Of a stretch of 63,081 nt of DNA, positions 17,037 through 25,725 are shown one piece after another. Source of the DNA: Rhizobium sp. Q54 (lineage in GTDB: Bacteria; Pseudomonadota; Alphaproteobacteria; SHVZ01); NCBI GenBank assembly GCA_945871425.1, contig CAMBVS010000018.1, forward strand, positions 1 to 63,081, read 5' to 3'. Every line of letters begins with the position of its first letter. Positions within the stretch are counted from its first letter, which is position 1. The notes under the pieces were generated by a model that saw only the letters and a list, made by a program, of their open reading frames with translations, did no database searches and was not told where the DNA came from. The translations under genes were made by a program, and so were the position numbers.

Positions 17037-18422
17037 TCAGACCATCGTCGCGGTGAATTCCGGGCCGGCGGCGAGCGCGTCGGCGAGGCGCTTCAGGCCC
17101 TCCTGGTAGCGGGCCCGGCTGACCGGGCCGCAGAGCGCGAGGCGGATCGCGTCCGGCTCCTTGATGCCGACGCAGAAGCTCTCGGTGTGGCTGAGCGAAA
17201 GGCCGCGGCGGCGCCCGGCTTCGACCAGCTCGGCCGGATGCCAGGGCTTGGGCAGCTGGATCCAGGTGTGCATGGCGTGCGGCTCGATCCGGAACTTGAG
17301 CCCGGCCAGCGCCTGGCGCAGCAGCTGGCTGCGCTCGGAGACTTCGCGGCGCTGCCAGTCGACCAGCGCCTGGATGGTGCCGGACGCAATCCATTGCGCG
17401 CCGATCTCGACCATAAGCGGCGGGGTGAAGATGGTGGTGGCGCTCACCCCCTGGGCGACCCGGCCGACCTGGCCCTGTGGCGCCAGCACGAATCCCACCC
17501 TGAGGCCCGGCGCCGACACCTTGGAGAGGCTGGTGATGTAGAAGGTCCGCTCCGGCGCGAACGTCGCCAGCGGCGGCGGCGGGTCGTCGATCAGGGGCCC
17601 GTAGACCTCGTCCTCGATGATCGCGATGTCTTGCGCGCGGGCGATCTCGGCGATCCGCCGTCGTCGCGCCACCGGCAGGATCGAGACCGTCGGGTTCTGC
17701 GCCGTCGGCGTGCAGATCAGCGCCTTCGGCTTGTGCTCGCGGCAGGCGCGCTCGAAGTCCTCGGGGATCAGGCCATCGTCGTCGATGGCGACCGGCTGCA
17801 GCTTGAGATCGAGATATCTGGCGACGCTGCGGACGCCGGGCCAGGACAGCTCCTCGGCCAGGATGGTGTCGCCGGGTTTGGCGATCGCATGCAGCACGAC
17901 GAAGAGGGAATGCTTGCCACCGGATGTCACGACGACCCGTTCGCCGGAGGCTTCGACGCCGCCCTTGGTGATCCAGGTGGCCCCGGCAGCCCGGTGCGCC
18001 GGCAGCCCGGCATTGGGCTGGTAGCGCAGCATGTTCTCGAGCTCGGGCGAACGCGCCAGACGCGCCAGGCTCTCGGCGAGATATCCCGCATGGGGCGCAT
18101 CCACGGTCGGGCGGTTCATGTCGAAGTCGATCGGCCCCTGGTCTTCCGGCTCGGCCGCCGGTGCGCGTCGTGGCTGCACGGCGCCGCGGACGAAGGTGCC
18201 GCGGCCGACCTCGCCCGAGAGATATCCCCGCCGGCTCGCCTCGCGATAGGCACGGCTGACGGTCGGGACGGTGACACCGATGCGCTGCGCCAAGTCCCGG
18301 TGGGTCGGCAGACGATCGCCGGGCCGAAGCTCGCCGCGCGCGATCGCTTCGCCCAAAGCGAGGGCAATGGCCAGATACCGCGGGCCTGGACGGACATCCA
18401 GGTCGGGCGTCCAAGTTGTCAT
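17037..18422 (-). CDS. MocR-type regulator (GntR helix-turn-helix fused to aminotransferase fold)
   Basis: A 461-aa PLP-binding regulator. Residues 1-80 are a GntR winged helix (LGEAIARGELRPGDRLPTHRDLAQRIGVTVPTVSRAY). From about 100 on there is a fold-type I aminotransferase domain with the PLP lysine K301 in ITSLSKVSAPGLRVG and the PLP-contact stretch CTPTAQNPTV. Such proteins sense PLP or amino acids and control a nearby gene. The divergent neighbour is a DUF1127 gene. The intergenic region holds CAACACC (about 18436-18442) and its inverse GGTGTTG (about 18483-18489), possible regulator contacts. Confidence 0.92.
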   Translation of the reverse strand: MTTWTPDLDVRPGPRYLAIALALGEAIARGELRPGDRLPTHRDLAQRIGVTVPTVSRAYREASRRGYLSGEVGRGTFVRGAVQPRRAPAAEPEDQGPIDFDMNRPTVDAPHAGYLAESLARLARSPELENMLRYQPNAGLPAHRAAGATWITKGGVEASGERVVVTSGGKHSLFVVLHAIAKPGDTILAEELSWPGVRSVARYLDLKLQPVAIDDDGLIPEDFERACREHKPKALICTPTAQNPTVSILPVARRRRIAEIARAQDIAIIEDEVYGPLIDDPPPPLATFAPERTFYITSLSKVSAPGLRVGFVLAPQGQVGRVAQGVSATTIFTPPLMVEIGAQWIASGTIQALVDWQRREVSERSQLLRQALAGLKFRIEPHAMHTWIQLPKPWHPAELVEAGRRRGLSLSHTESFCVGIKEPDAIRLALCGPVSRARYQEGLKRLADALAAGPEFTATMV

Positions 18423-18561
18423 AGTTACATGCTTACAACACCCGGACGTCTTTGTCGAGAACGAGGCAATTCCCAGGCTTGTGGTGTTGCAATGCGGCAG
18501 TGATTGTTATATCTCAATCATCGCTAAGATGCGAAAGACACCGCAGGCGATGGAGAATTGT

Positions 18562-18789
18562 ATGCTCACAAACTCAAAGGGCGGCCTCAAGGCCGCGACC
18601 CGGTCCCTTCCCTCCCTCCCGAGCCCGGCCGGCGTGCTGGCCCGCTTCGCCGCCGTCATCGTCGCCTGGGAGCGCCGCGCGCGCGAGCGCCGCACGCTGG
18701 GGGAGATGTCCGAGCATATGCTGAAAGACCTCGGCATCAGCCGCGTCGATGCCCGCCGCGAGGCCGAGAAGCCGTTCTGGCGTTCCTGA
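18562..18789 (+). CDS. DUF1127 protein
   Basis: A small arginine-rich protein of 75 aa. The C-terminal third (LGEMSEHMLKDLGISRVDARREAEKPFWRS) is a textbook DUF1127 motif; in several proteobacteria such proteins affect RNA turnover and phosphate or motility traits. I chose the ATG at 18562 because GGAG lies six bases upstream; in-frame ATGs at 18550 and 18529 lack a good site. Upstream, TTGCAA (18487) and TTATAT (18507) could form a weak promoter. A strong hairpin follows the gene. Confidence 0.85.
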   Translation: MLTNSKGGLKAATRSLPSLPSPAGVLARFAAVIVAWERRARERRTLGEMSEHMLKDLGISRVDARREAEKPFWRS

Positions 18790-18830
18790 TCCAAGGTCGA
18801 CCCTCCCCCTTCCGGCCGACCTGACAAGCA

Positions 18831-18859
18831 CCCCGCGAGCGCCCCCCTCGCTCGCGGGG
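18831..18859 (+). terminator. Strong hairpin after DUF1127
   Basis: A perfect 11-bp GC-rich stem (CCCCGCGAGCG / CGCTCGCGGGG) with a 7-nt pyrimidine loop, 41 bp after the stop codon. The downstream T-tract is weak. Confidence 0.7.
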
Positions 18860-18899
18860 TCGCTTCCGTTAAACTCCCGCCGACCTCGCGGGAGATCCC

Positions 18900-19190
18900 A
18901 TGCTCTTCATGATCATCGAGCGGTTTCCGAACCAGGACGCGGTGCCGGTCTACCGCCGCGTGCGCGACGGCGGGCGCAAGCTCCCCGACGGGCTCACATA
19001 CGTCGACAGCTGGGTCGAGCCCAACTTCGACCGCTGCTTTCAGCTGATGGAGTGCGACGACCTCCGCCTGCTCCAGCAATGGGTCTTGAGCTGGCGCGGC
19101 TCGGGCGTGCAGATCGAGATCGTCCCTGTGGTTACGAGCAAGGAGACGCGCGCGGTCGTCGCGCCCTTCCTCGACCAGCCGGGTCCCTGA
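18900..19190 (+). CDS. DUF3303 protein
   Basis: A 96-aa protein matching the DUF3303 pattern from end to end: MLFMIIERF at the N-terminus, LPDGLTYVDSWV in the middle, RCFQLMECDD and FQ/IEIVPV-like strand (QIEIVPVVTSKET) near the end. The fold is expected to be a small ferredoxin-like sheet. No function is established for the family. It stands alone between a terminator-like hairpin and the convergent dehydrogenase gene, 4 bp away. Confidence 0.83.
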   Translation: MLFMIIERFPNQDAVPVYRRVRDGGRKLPDGLTYVDSWVEPNFDRCFQLMECDDLRLLQQWVLSWRGSGVQIEIVPVVTSKETRAVVAPFLDQPGP

Positions 19191-19194
19191 CCCC

Positions 19195-20148
19195 TCAGTC
19201 GATCGGCGTCTCGGCGATCGGCGTCAGCGGCTTCCCGGTCTTGTAGAAGGCATAGACGTTGTCGCGCACCAGATCGCAGGCGTCCTCCCAGGTCTCGTAG
19301 GTGCCGCCGCCTCGGTGCGGCATGAGAACGACGTTCTCGAGCGTCTGCAGCTCGGCCGGCATCTTCGGCTCGAACTCGAAGACGTCGAGCGCGGCGCCGC
19401 CGAGCGTCCCGTCCCTCAGCGCCTTGACCATCGCCGGTTCGTCGATGATCGAGCCGCGAGCGATGTTAACGATCAGGCCCTTCGGGCCCAGCGCCTTGAT
19501 CACCTCGGATGTCACGATGTGGTGCGTCGCTGCCCCGCCCGGTGTCGCCACCATCAGGATGTCGACGTCGCGCGCCATGTCGACCAGCGAGGGGTAGTAC
19601 CAGTAGGGCACGTCGGTCCTGGGCCGGCGATTGTGGTAGGCGATCGGCATGTCGAAGGCAGCCGCCCGCTTGGCGATGGCGAGCCCGATGCGGCCGAGGC
19701 CGAGGATGCCCATGCGCCGTCCCCAGACCCGCGGCACCAGGGGATATGAGCCCGTCAGCCAGGCGCCGGAGCGGGCGAACTTGTCGCCCTGGACGATGTG
19801 CCGGCCGTGGGCCAGCAGCAGCGCCATCGCCATGTCGGCGACGCAGCCATCGGTGACGTTGGGGGTATTGGAGACGACAATGCCGCGCTTCTTCGCCGCG
19901 TCGACGTCGATCTTGTCATAGCCGGCGCCCATGCTGGCGATCAGCTTGACGTTCGGCAGCTTGGAGAGCAGCGCCTCGTCGATGCCGGCGCCGGCCATGA
20001 TGACGCGGATCTTCGGCGCCAGCTGCCTCAGGAACGCGTCCTTGTCCGTGGCCTTCGCCAGATGATGGAGCGTCACGTCCTTTTCTATCCGCTCAACCCA
20101 CCAGTCGGGCATGCTTCCGATGAACAACACCTCGGGCTTCTCGGCCAT
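19195..20148 (-). CDS. D-isomer-specific 2-hydroxyacid dehydrogenase
   Basis: NAD(P)-dependent reductase of 2-keto acids (glyoxylate/hydroxypyruvate type), 317 aa from the ATG at 20148, which has AGGAAAG upstream; an earlier in-frame ATG would add 11 residues. The nucleotide-binding motif is GILGLGRIGLAIA. The catalytic Arg is in NIARGSIIDE, the Glu in the following FEFEPKMP stretch and the His in MPHRGGGTYETW. Ordinary dehydrogenases have HxGS/A at the last site; here HRGGG. It is divergent from the MFS exporter gene. Confidence 0.9.
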   Translation of the reverse strand: MAEKPEVLFIGSMPDWWVERIEKDVTLHHLAKATDKDAFLRQLAPKIRVIMAGAGIDEALLSKLPNVKLIASMGAGYDKIDVDAAKKRGIVVSNTPNVTDGCVADMAMALLLAHGRHIVQGDKFARSGAWLTGSYPLVPRVWGRRMGILGLGRIGLAIAKRAAAFDMPIAYHNRRPRTDVPYWYYPSLVDMARDVDILMVATPGGAATHHIVTSEVIKALGPKGLIVNIARGSIIDEPAMVKALRDGTLGGAALDVFEFEPKMPAELQTLENVVLMPHRGGGTYETWEDACDLVRDNVYAFYKTGKPLTPIAETPID

Positions 20149-20254
20149 CGCTCGCTTTCCTATGGGAAATTCGGCCGGCATGCTGCCCGACGACCTGGGC
20201 TCGTGTCATCAGGCGAATTGCATCGGGGGCGCACTTGACCCCCTCCCCCGAACC

Positions 20255-21526
20255 ATGGCCGATTGCCGGTCGATCGGAATGCTCCTCTTCAGCCGCCTTC
20301 GCCCGCTTGCCCGCGCCCTCGGTCATCCGAGCTATCGCAACTATGCGATCGGCAGCAGCGTCTCGGTGGTCGGCACATGGATCCAGCGCATCGCCACCGG
20401 CTGGCTTGCCTGGGAGCTGACCCATTCGGGCGCGTGGATTGGGGCCCTCGCCTTCATGGAGCTGTTCCCGTCGACGGTGTTCGGCCCGATCGGCGGCGCG
20501 CTGGTCGACCGCCGCGACCGCCTGGCGATGGTCAAGCTCACCCAGGGCCTGTCGATGCTGACCTCGGCGGCGATGACGGTCGCCGCCTTCACCGGCAACC
20601 TGACCATCTGGCTGCTGGCCGCGCTCGTCTGCACCCATGGCGTCATCCAGGCCTTCGCCCAGCCCGCACGGCTGTCGCTGATCTCGAACCTGGTGCCACG
20701 CGAGGACCTGCCGGTGGCGGTCGCCCTCAACTCGATCACCTTCAACACCGCCCGCTTCATCGGCCCGACCATCGCCGGCTTCATTATCGTCGGCGGCGGC
20801 ACCTCCTGGGCCTTCCTCGCCAATGCCCTGGCCTATGCCTGGCTGCAGGTGGCCCTGACCCGCGTCCGCCCGCTCACCTCGACCGCGCCTCTTCCCAGGG
20901 ACGGCCGGACCACCAGCCTCATCGTCGAGGTCACGGAGGGGTGGCGCTACGCCATGGGCCATCCCGGCATCGGCCCGATGCTGTGGCTGATGATCGTCTC
21001 CAGCATGCTGACCCGGCCGGTGGTCGAGCTGATGCCGGCCTTCGCCGGCGCCGTCTTCAAGAGCGACGCCCATGGCCTGGCCCAGCTCACCGCCGCGATC
21101 GGCATCGGCGCCATCATCGGCGGCATCTTCCTGGCCCAGCGCGACCGGCTGACCGGCCTGACCCGCCTCAACCAGGTCTCCGGCATCGTCGTCGCCCTCC
21201 TCGTGCTGCTGTTCGCCGCGACCGACGACATTCATCTCGGCATCGTGGCGATCGGGATCGGCGGCGGCGCCATGGTGATAAACGGCACGGCGGGCCAGAC
21301 GCTGATCCAGTCGGCGGTGGCCGCCCCGATGCGGGGCCGTGTGCTCGGCCTCTACGGCATCATCTTCCGCGGCGGCCCGGCGCTCGGCGCCCTCATCATG
21401 GGCGTTCTATCGGAATGGTGGGGCCTTCGCTGGCCGGTCGCCGGCGGCGCTATTCTCGCCCTCTGCTTCTACGCTTGGTTCGCGCGCCGGCTGCCCCGGA
21501 TGGCCCGCTCGCTCGAAGGCGGATGA
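20255..21526 (+). CDS. MFS transporter (EntS/MFS_3-like exporter)
   Basis: Major facilitator of about 423 aa with roughly twelve transmembrane segments. GTWIQRIATGWLAWELTHSG in helix 1-2 and the GGALVDRRDRLAMVKLTQ loop (the conserved GxLxDRxxRR motif A) are typical of the EntS-like group. PMRGRVLGLYGIIFRGG is the second-half equivalent. Two starts are possible, 20255 and 20279; neither has a clear Shine-Dalgarno, and the open frame runs further upstream without family similarity. Substrate unknown. A hairpin follows the gene. Confidence 0.87.
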   Translation: MADCRSIGMLLFSRLRPLARALGHPSYRNYAIGSSVSVVGTWIQRIATGWLAWELTHSGAWIGALAFMELFPSTVFGPIGGALVDRRDRLAMVKLTQGLSMLTSAAMTVAAFTGNLTIWLLAALVCTHGVIQAFAQPARLSLISNLVPREDLPVAVALNSITFNTARFIGPTIAGFIIVGGGTSWAFLANALAYAWLQVALTRVRPLTSTAPLPRDGRTTSLIVEVTEGWRYAMGHPGIGPMLWLMIVSSMLTRPVVELMPAFAGAVFKSDAHGLAQLTAAIGIGAIIGGIFLAQRDRLTGLTRLNQVSGIVVALLVLLFAATDDIHLGIVAIGIGGGAMVINGTAGQTLIQSAVAAPMRGRVLGLYGIIFRGGPALGALIMGVLSEWWGLRWPVAGGAILALCFYAWFARRLPRMARSLEGG

Positions 21527-21556
21527 CCCTGCCCAATTCTTAGGCATCGAGGAATT

Positions 21557-21592
21557 GGAGCCTCCGGCCGATCGTATTGGTCGGCAGGCTCC
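21557..21592 (+). terminator. Hairpin after MFS gene
   Basis: Outer arms GGAGCCT (21557-21563) and AGGCTCC (21586-21592) pair perfectly; inner arms GCCGA and TCGGC extend the stem. No strong T-tract. It separates the MFS gene from the TRAP operon. Confidence 0.55.
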
Positions 21593-21694
21593 GTTCGTCG
21601 GCTTGTCACGTCTGGAAGAAAGTGCACAATCTTACAATCGTCGCGAAGAACGGCAGCACGCGCACCCAACGACAACCTGGAGGAAGGACGCTCA

Positions 21695-22843
21695 ATGACG
21701 AAGGACATAAAAAAGGCCCCGGCGAACAGCCGACGCTCATTCCTTGGCAAGCTGGCCGCGGCCGGCGCCGCCGCCACCGCCGCCTTCGCCGCACCCAAGG
21801 TGCAGGCCCAGACCGGCCCGATCACCATGCGTTGGCAGAGCACCTGGCCGGCGAAGGACATCTTCCACGAATACGCCAACGACTTCGCCAAGAAGATCAA
21901 CGATATGACCGGCGGAGACCTCAGGATCGACGTGCTTCCGGCCGGCGCCGTGGTCCCGGCGTTCGAGCTTCTCAACGCGGTGTCGAGCGGCACGCTCGAC
22001 GGCGGCCACGGCGTGCTCGTCTATCACTACGGCAAGCAGAACGCGCTGGCGCTGTGGGGCTCGGGTCCGGCCTTCGGCATGGATGCCCAGCAGCTTCTGG
22101 CCTGGCACAAATACGGCGGCGGCAAGGAGCTGCTGCAGAAGCTCTATGCCTCGATCAACGCCAACGTCCAATCCTATCCCTACGGACCGATGTGGACCCA
22201 GCCGCTCGGCTGGTTCAAGAAGCCGGTGACCAAGGCCGAGGACCTGAAGGGCCTCAAATACCGCACCGTCGGCCTGTCGATCGACGTATTCACCGGCCTG
22301 GGCGTCGCCGTCAATGCGCTGCCCGGCGGCGAGATCGTGCCGGCGATGGATCGCGGCCTGCTCGACGCGGCCGAGTTCAACAACATGACCTCCGACCGCA
22401 TCCTCGGCTTCCCCGACGTCTCCAAGGTCTGCATGCTGCAGAGCTATCATCAGAACGCCGAGCAGTTCGAGATCATGTTCAACAAGACCAAGTACGACGC
22501 GTTGCCGGCCAAGATGAAGGCGATCATCGACAACGGCGTCGAGGCGGCCTCCCAGGATCTCGTCTGGAAGTCGATTGATCGCTATTCCAAGGACTACGTC
22601 GAGCTGCAGACCAAGGACAAGGTCCGCTTCTATCGCACGCCCACGGCGATCCTGCAGGCGCAGCTTTCGGCCTACGACGCCGCTGCGGCGAAGAAGGGCG
22701 AAGGCAACGCGCTCTTCAAGGAGATCGAGGCCTCGCAGAAGAAGTTCGCCGAGCGCGTCGTCAAGTGGGACTTCGACAACAACGTCCGACGAGAGATGGC
22801 CTACAACCACTACTTCGCCAAGCCGGCGCCCAAGAAGGGCTGA
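21695..22843 (+). CDS. TRAP transporter substrate-binding protein (FcbT1/TakP type)
   Basis: Periplasmic receptor of 382 aa. The N-terminus has a twin-arginine signal (SRRSFLGKLAAAGAAATAAFA, cleavage near APKVQAQ at about residue 39), so it is probably exported folded by Tat. The mature protein fits the larger TRAP receptors for keto- or aromatic acids: WQSTWPAKDIFHEYANDF, GTLDGGHGVLVYHYGKQNALALWGSGPAFGMD, and GLKYRTVGLSIDVFTGLGV including the conserved Arg that binds carboxylate. The ATG follows a good GGAGGAAGG. An attenuator-like hairpin separates it from the permease genes. Confidence 0.92.
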   Translation: MTKDIKKAPANSRRSFLGKLAAAGAAATAAFAAPKVQAQTGPITMRWQSTWPAKDIFHEYANDFAKKINDMTGGDLRIDVLPAGAVVPAFELLNAVSSGTLDGGHGVLVYHYGKQNALALWGSGPAFGMDAQQLLAWHKYGGGKELLQKLYASINANVQSYPYGPMWTQPLGWFKKPVTKAEDLKGLKYRTVGLSIDVFTGLGVAVNALPGGEIVPAMDRGLLDAAEFNNMTSDRILGFPDVSKVCMLQSYHQNAEQFEIMFNKTKYDALPAKMKAIIDNGVEAASQDLVWKSIDRYSKDYVELQTKDKVRFYRTPTAILQAQLSAYDAAAAKKGEGNALFKEIEASQKKFAERVVKWDFDNNVRREMAYNHYFAKPAPKKG

Positions 22844-22860
22844 TCTAGGTCGTTGACCAG

Positions 22861-22906
22861 AGCGAGGCACCGGCCGATCGACGGCATGGTGTCTCGCTTT
22901 GTTTTT
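22861..22906 (+). terminator. Intra-operon attenuator between receptor and permease genes
   Basis: Stem AGCGAGGCACC (22861-22871) pairs with GGTGTCTCGCT (22888-22898) at 10 of 11 positions plus a G-U, followed by TTTGTTTTTG. This is the best Rho-independent terminator in the window. Partial readthrough would give more receptor than permease. Confidence 0.75.
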
Positions 22907-22935
22907 GCCCGCCTTCTCTCTCGAGCATCCACCCG

Positions 22936-23634
22936 ATGACCGTCCAGCAGTTCCTCCGCAGCGCCGATCGCTTGAGCGAATGGTCGGGCAAGACCTTCGC
23001 TTGGCTCATCGTCGTCCTGATGATCGTGGTCTGCGTCGAGGTGTTCAAGCGCTACGTCCTGAACGCGCCCACGGCTTGGATCTTCGATGCCAACAGCATG
23101 CTCTACGGCACGCTGTTCATGATGTGCGGCGCCTATACGCTATCGCAGAATGGGCATGTGCGCGGCGATTTCCTCTACAGCTCGATGCGGCCCCGCACCC
23201 AGGCGGGGCTCGACCTCGCGCTTTATTTTCTGTTCTTCATCCCCGGCATCCTCGCACTTTTCTACGCCGGTTTCGGCTACGCCAAGCTCTCATGGCTCAT
23301 CGACGAGCATTCGAACGTCACCGCCAACGGACCACCGGTCTATCAGTTCAAGGCGGTGATCCCCATCGCTGGCATCCTGGTGATGATCCAGGGCATCGCC
23401 GAGATCGTCAGATGCGTGGTCTGCCTCAAGACCGGCGCCTGGCCGCCGCGCCTGGAGGACGTCGAGGAGATCGACGTGGTCAAGGACCAGCTCGCGCATA
23501 GCGAATTCATCGACGAGGAGTCCCGTCGCCAGGCGATCGAGCAGGCCCAGGATATCGACAAGCTCGCGCACCAGCGCGGCCTCGGCGAGACTCAGGCGAT
23601 CGAAGACGTCGCCCGCCGCGGAGACAAGCCGTGA
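22936..23634 (+). CDS. TRAP transporter small permease (DctQ/FcbT2 type)
   Basis: A 232-aa small membrane subunit with four transmembrane segments (about residues 25-45, 60-75, 95-115 and 140-160). The stretch AWIFDANSMLYGTLFMMCGAYTLSQNGHVRGD is typical of the larger DctQ subgroup. The C-terminal ~70 residues are a charged cytoplasmic tail (VEEIDVVKDQLAHSEFIDEESRRQAIEQAQD), longer than usual for the family. The stop overlaps the large-permease start (GTGA). It stabilises the transport complex with the large permease. Confidence 0.9.
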   Translation: MTVQQFLRSADRLSEWSGKTFAWLIVVLMIVVCVEVFKRYVLNAPTAWIFDANSMLYGTLFMMCGAYTLSQNGHVRGDFLYSSMRPRTQAGLDLALYFLFFIPGILALFYAGFGYAKLSWLIDEHSNVTANGPPVYQFKAVIPIAGILVMIQGIAEIVRCVVCLKTGAWPPRLEDVEEIDVVKDQLAHSEFIDEESRRQAIEQAQDIDKLAHQRGLGETQAIEDVARRGDKP

Positions 23635-25673
23635 GCGATCCGATCCTCGGCCTGTCGATGCTGGGCCTCATCGTCGCCGCCATCATGATGGGCTTCCCGA
23701 CCGCCTTCACCATGATGGGCCTCGGCATGCTGTTCGGCTTCCTCGCATTCTGGGATCCGGACAAGCACTGGTATGCGAACCAGATCTTCGACCTGATGGT
23801 CCAGCGCACCTACGGCGCGATGAACAACGACACGCTGCTGTCGATCCCGCTGTTCGTGTTCATGGGCTACGTCATCGAGCGCGCCGCGCTGGTCGACAAG
23901 ATGTTCTTCAGCGTGCAGCTGGCCTTCCGCCGGCTTCCGGCCTCGCTGGCGGTGACGACGCTGCTGGTCTGCGCCTTCTGGGGCATCGCTTCAGGCATCG
24001 TCGGGGCTGTCGTGGTGCTGATGGGCGTGATCGCGCTGCGCCCGATGCTGAAGGCGGGATACGACATCCGCCTCGCCTCGGGCGCGATCACCGCCGGCGG
24101 CACGCTCGGCATCCTGATCCCGCCCTCGGTGATGCTGATCGTCTATGCCGCGGTCGCCGGCCAATCGATCGTGAAGCTCTATGCGGCGGCGATGCTGCCG
24201 GGCTTCTTCCTGACCTTCCTCTATCTCGTCTACATCGTCGGCTGGGCGCTGATCGATCCCAAGATCGCGCCGAACCTGCCGGACGACCAGTACCGCATCG
24301 CGGTTCCGGACTGGCTGGCCAGGTTCGAGCGCGGGCCGGCCAGGCGGATCTTCGTCGCGCTGCTCGCGGGCGCGTTCCGTCCCGGCTCGCCGGAAGGCAC
24401 GACGGCGGACGGCCGCAAGGCGACCTACGGGATGGTGGTCGGGAATCTGCTGGCAGCCCTGATCCCGGTCTTCCTCACGGCCTCCCTGCTCGGTGCCGCC
24501 TGGTGGTACGTCGTCATCCACAACGCGCCGTCGGCCGATGTCCCGATGGCGATGTCGATGCAGTCGTCGACCGAGGAGGTCTCCGGCGGTCTCGCCGAGC
24601 CTCCCGCGGACGAAGACGCGACGGAAGAGTTGGGCGCCGCCGAGAGCCAGGTCGCCGAGACTCCGGCTGCTGCCGCCGGGCAGTCGCAGGAGCTCACCAG
24701 CCAGAGCGCACTGATCGCGGCCCAGCTGGCCAATGCCTCCCTCGGCAAGGTGCCCGAAGACTTCTACGCATGGTATGGCGGCTTCGCCGCTGCCTTTCTC
24801 CTCCTGCTGATCGTCTACTACCGGCGGATGGACGGCGAGCAGCTCGAGATCCTGAAGATGGTCGCGTCGTCCGTCGTGCCTCTCGGCCTCCTCACTTTCA
24901 TCGTGCTGGCCGTGATCCTGTTCGGCATCACCACGGCGACGGAGTCGGCCGGGATCGGCGCCCTCGGCGCGCTCTACCTCGCCAGCTACCAGAAATACCT
25001 GCACCGCACCCTGTGGGCGAGCCTGGCCGGGCTCGCCATCGGCTTGGCGCTGGGATCGATGCGCGGCGACCCGACGACGCTCGTCGTCTCGGCGTCGCTC
25101 GGCGGACTGATCGCCGGAACGGCGGTGCCCTGGATCTGGGACCTGCTGAGCACGCGCCTGCTCCTGGAGACGCTGAAGCAGTCCACTTTCCTTACCGCCA
25201 AGACGACGGCGATGGTGTGCTGGCTGTTCGTCGGCTCTGCCCTGTTCTCCGCCGTCTTCGCCCTCCACGGCGGCCAAGGCGTGATCGAGCGCTGGGTGCT
25301 GGGCCTCGACCTGACGCCGCTTCAGTTCCTGATCCTGGCGCAGGCGATCATCTTCCTGCTCGGGTGGCCGCTCGAATGGACGGAGATCATCGTGATCTTC
25401 ATCCCGATCTTCATCCCGCTGCTCGCCCACTTCGACGTCGACCCGGTGCTGTTCGGCATCATGGTCGCGGTCAACCTGCAGGCGGCCTTCCTGTCGCCGC
25501 CGGTCGCCATGTCCGCCTTCTATCTGAAGGGTGTCGCGCCCAAGCACGTGACCCTGAACCAGATCTTCGCCGGCATGATGCCCTACATGGGCATCGTCAT
25601 CGTCTGCCTGGTCTTCATGTACATCTGGCCGGGGATGACGCTCTGGCTGCCCAACTTCCTCTACGGGAACTGA
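23631..25673 (+). CDS. TRAP transporter large permease (DctM/FcbT3 type), enlarged
   Basis: Sodium-driven transport subunit of 680 aa; ordinary DctM proteins are about 430 aa. The N-terminal half has the family stretches YGAMNNDTLLSIPLFVFMGYVIERA and GAITAGGTLGILIPPSVMLIVYA; the C-terminal half has LGWPLEWTEIIVIFIPIFIPL and AFLSPPVAMSAFYLKG. Between them are extra transmembrane segments and a loop of about 80 residues (roughly 300-380) rich in Ala, Glu, Ser and Thr. Enlarged forms occur in the mannitol/chloroaromatic TRAP subgroup. The GTG start overlaps the DctQ stop by four bases. A hairpin follows. Confidence 0.92.
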   Translation: MSDPILGLSMLGLIVAAIMMGFPTAFTMMGLGMLFGFLAFWDPDKHWYANQIFDLMVQRTYGAMNNDTLLSIPLFVFMGYVIERAALVDKMFFSVQLAFRRLPASLAVTTLLVCAFWGIASGIVGAVVVLMGVIALRPMLKAGYDIRLASGAITAGGTLGILIPPSVMLIVYAAVAGQSIVKLYAAAMLPGFFLTFLYLVYIVGWALIDPKIAPNLPDDQYRIAVPDWLARFERGPARRIFVALLAGAFRPGSPEGTTADGRKATYGMVVGNLLAALIPVFLTASLLGAAWWYVVIHNAPSADVPMAMSMQSSTEEVSGGLAEPPADEDATEELGAAESQVAETPAAAAGQSQELTSQSALIAAQLANASLGKVPEDFYAWYGGFAAAFLLLLIVYYRRMDGEQLEILKMVASSVVPLGLLTFIVLAVILFGITTATESAGIGALGALYLASYQKYLHRTLWASLAGLAIGLALGSMRGDPTTLVVSASLGGLIAGTAVPWIWDLLSTRLLLETLKQSTFLTAKTTAMVCWLFVGSALFSAVFALHGGQGVIERWVLGLDLTPLQFLILAQAIIFLLGWPLEWTEIIVIFIPIFIPLLAHFDVDPVLFGIMVAVNLQAAFLSPPVAMSAFYLKGVAPKHVTLNQIFAGMMPYMGIVIVCLVFMYIWPGMTLWLPNFLYGN

Positions 25674-25683
25674 ATCGAGTCTC

Positions 25684-25710
25684 CTCTCCCGCGTCGTACG
25701 CGGGGGAGAG
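25684..25710. terminator. Bidirectional hairpin between TRAP and CoxE-like genes
   Basis: Arms CTCTCCCGCG and CGCGGGGGAGAG enclose TCGTA in the 52-bp gap between convergent genes. The sequence resembles the core of the dispersed CCCTCTCC...GGGGGAGGG repeat seen at 58.4 and 63.0 kb. Confidence 0.6.
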
Positions 25711-25725
25711 CTCTCAGAGAAGACG

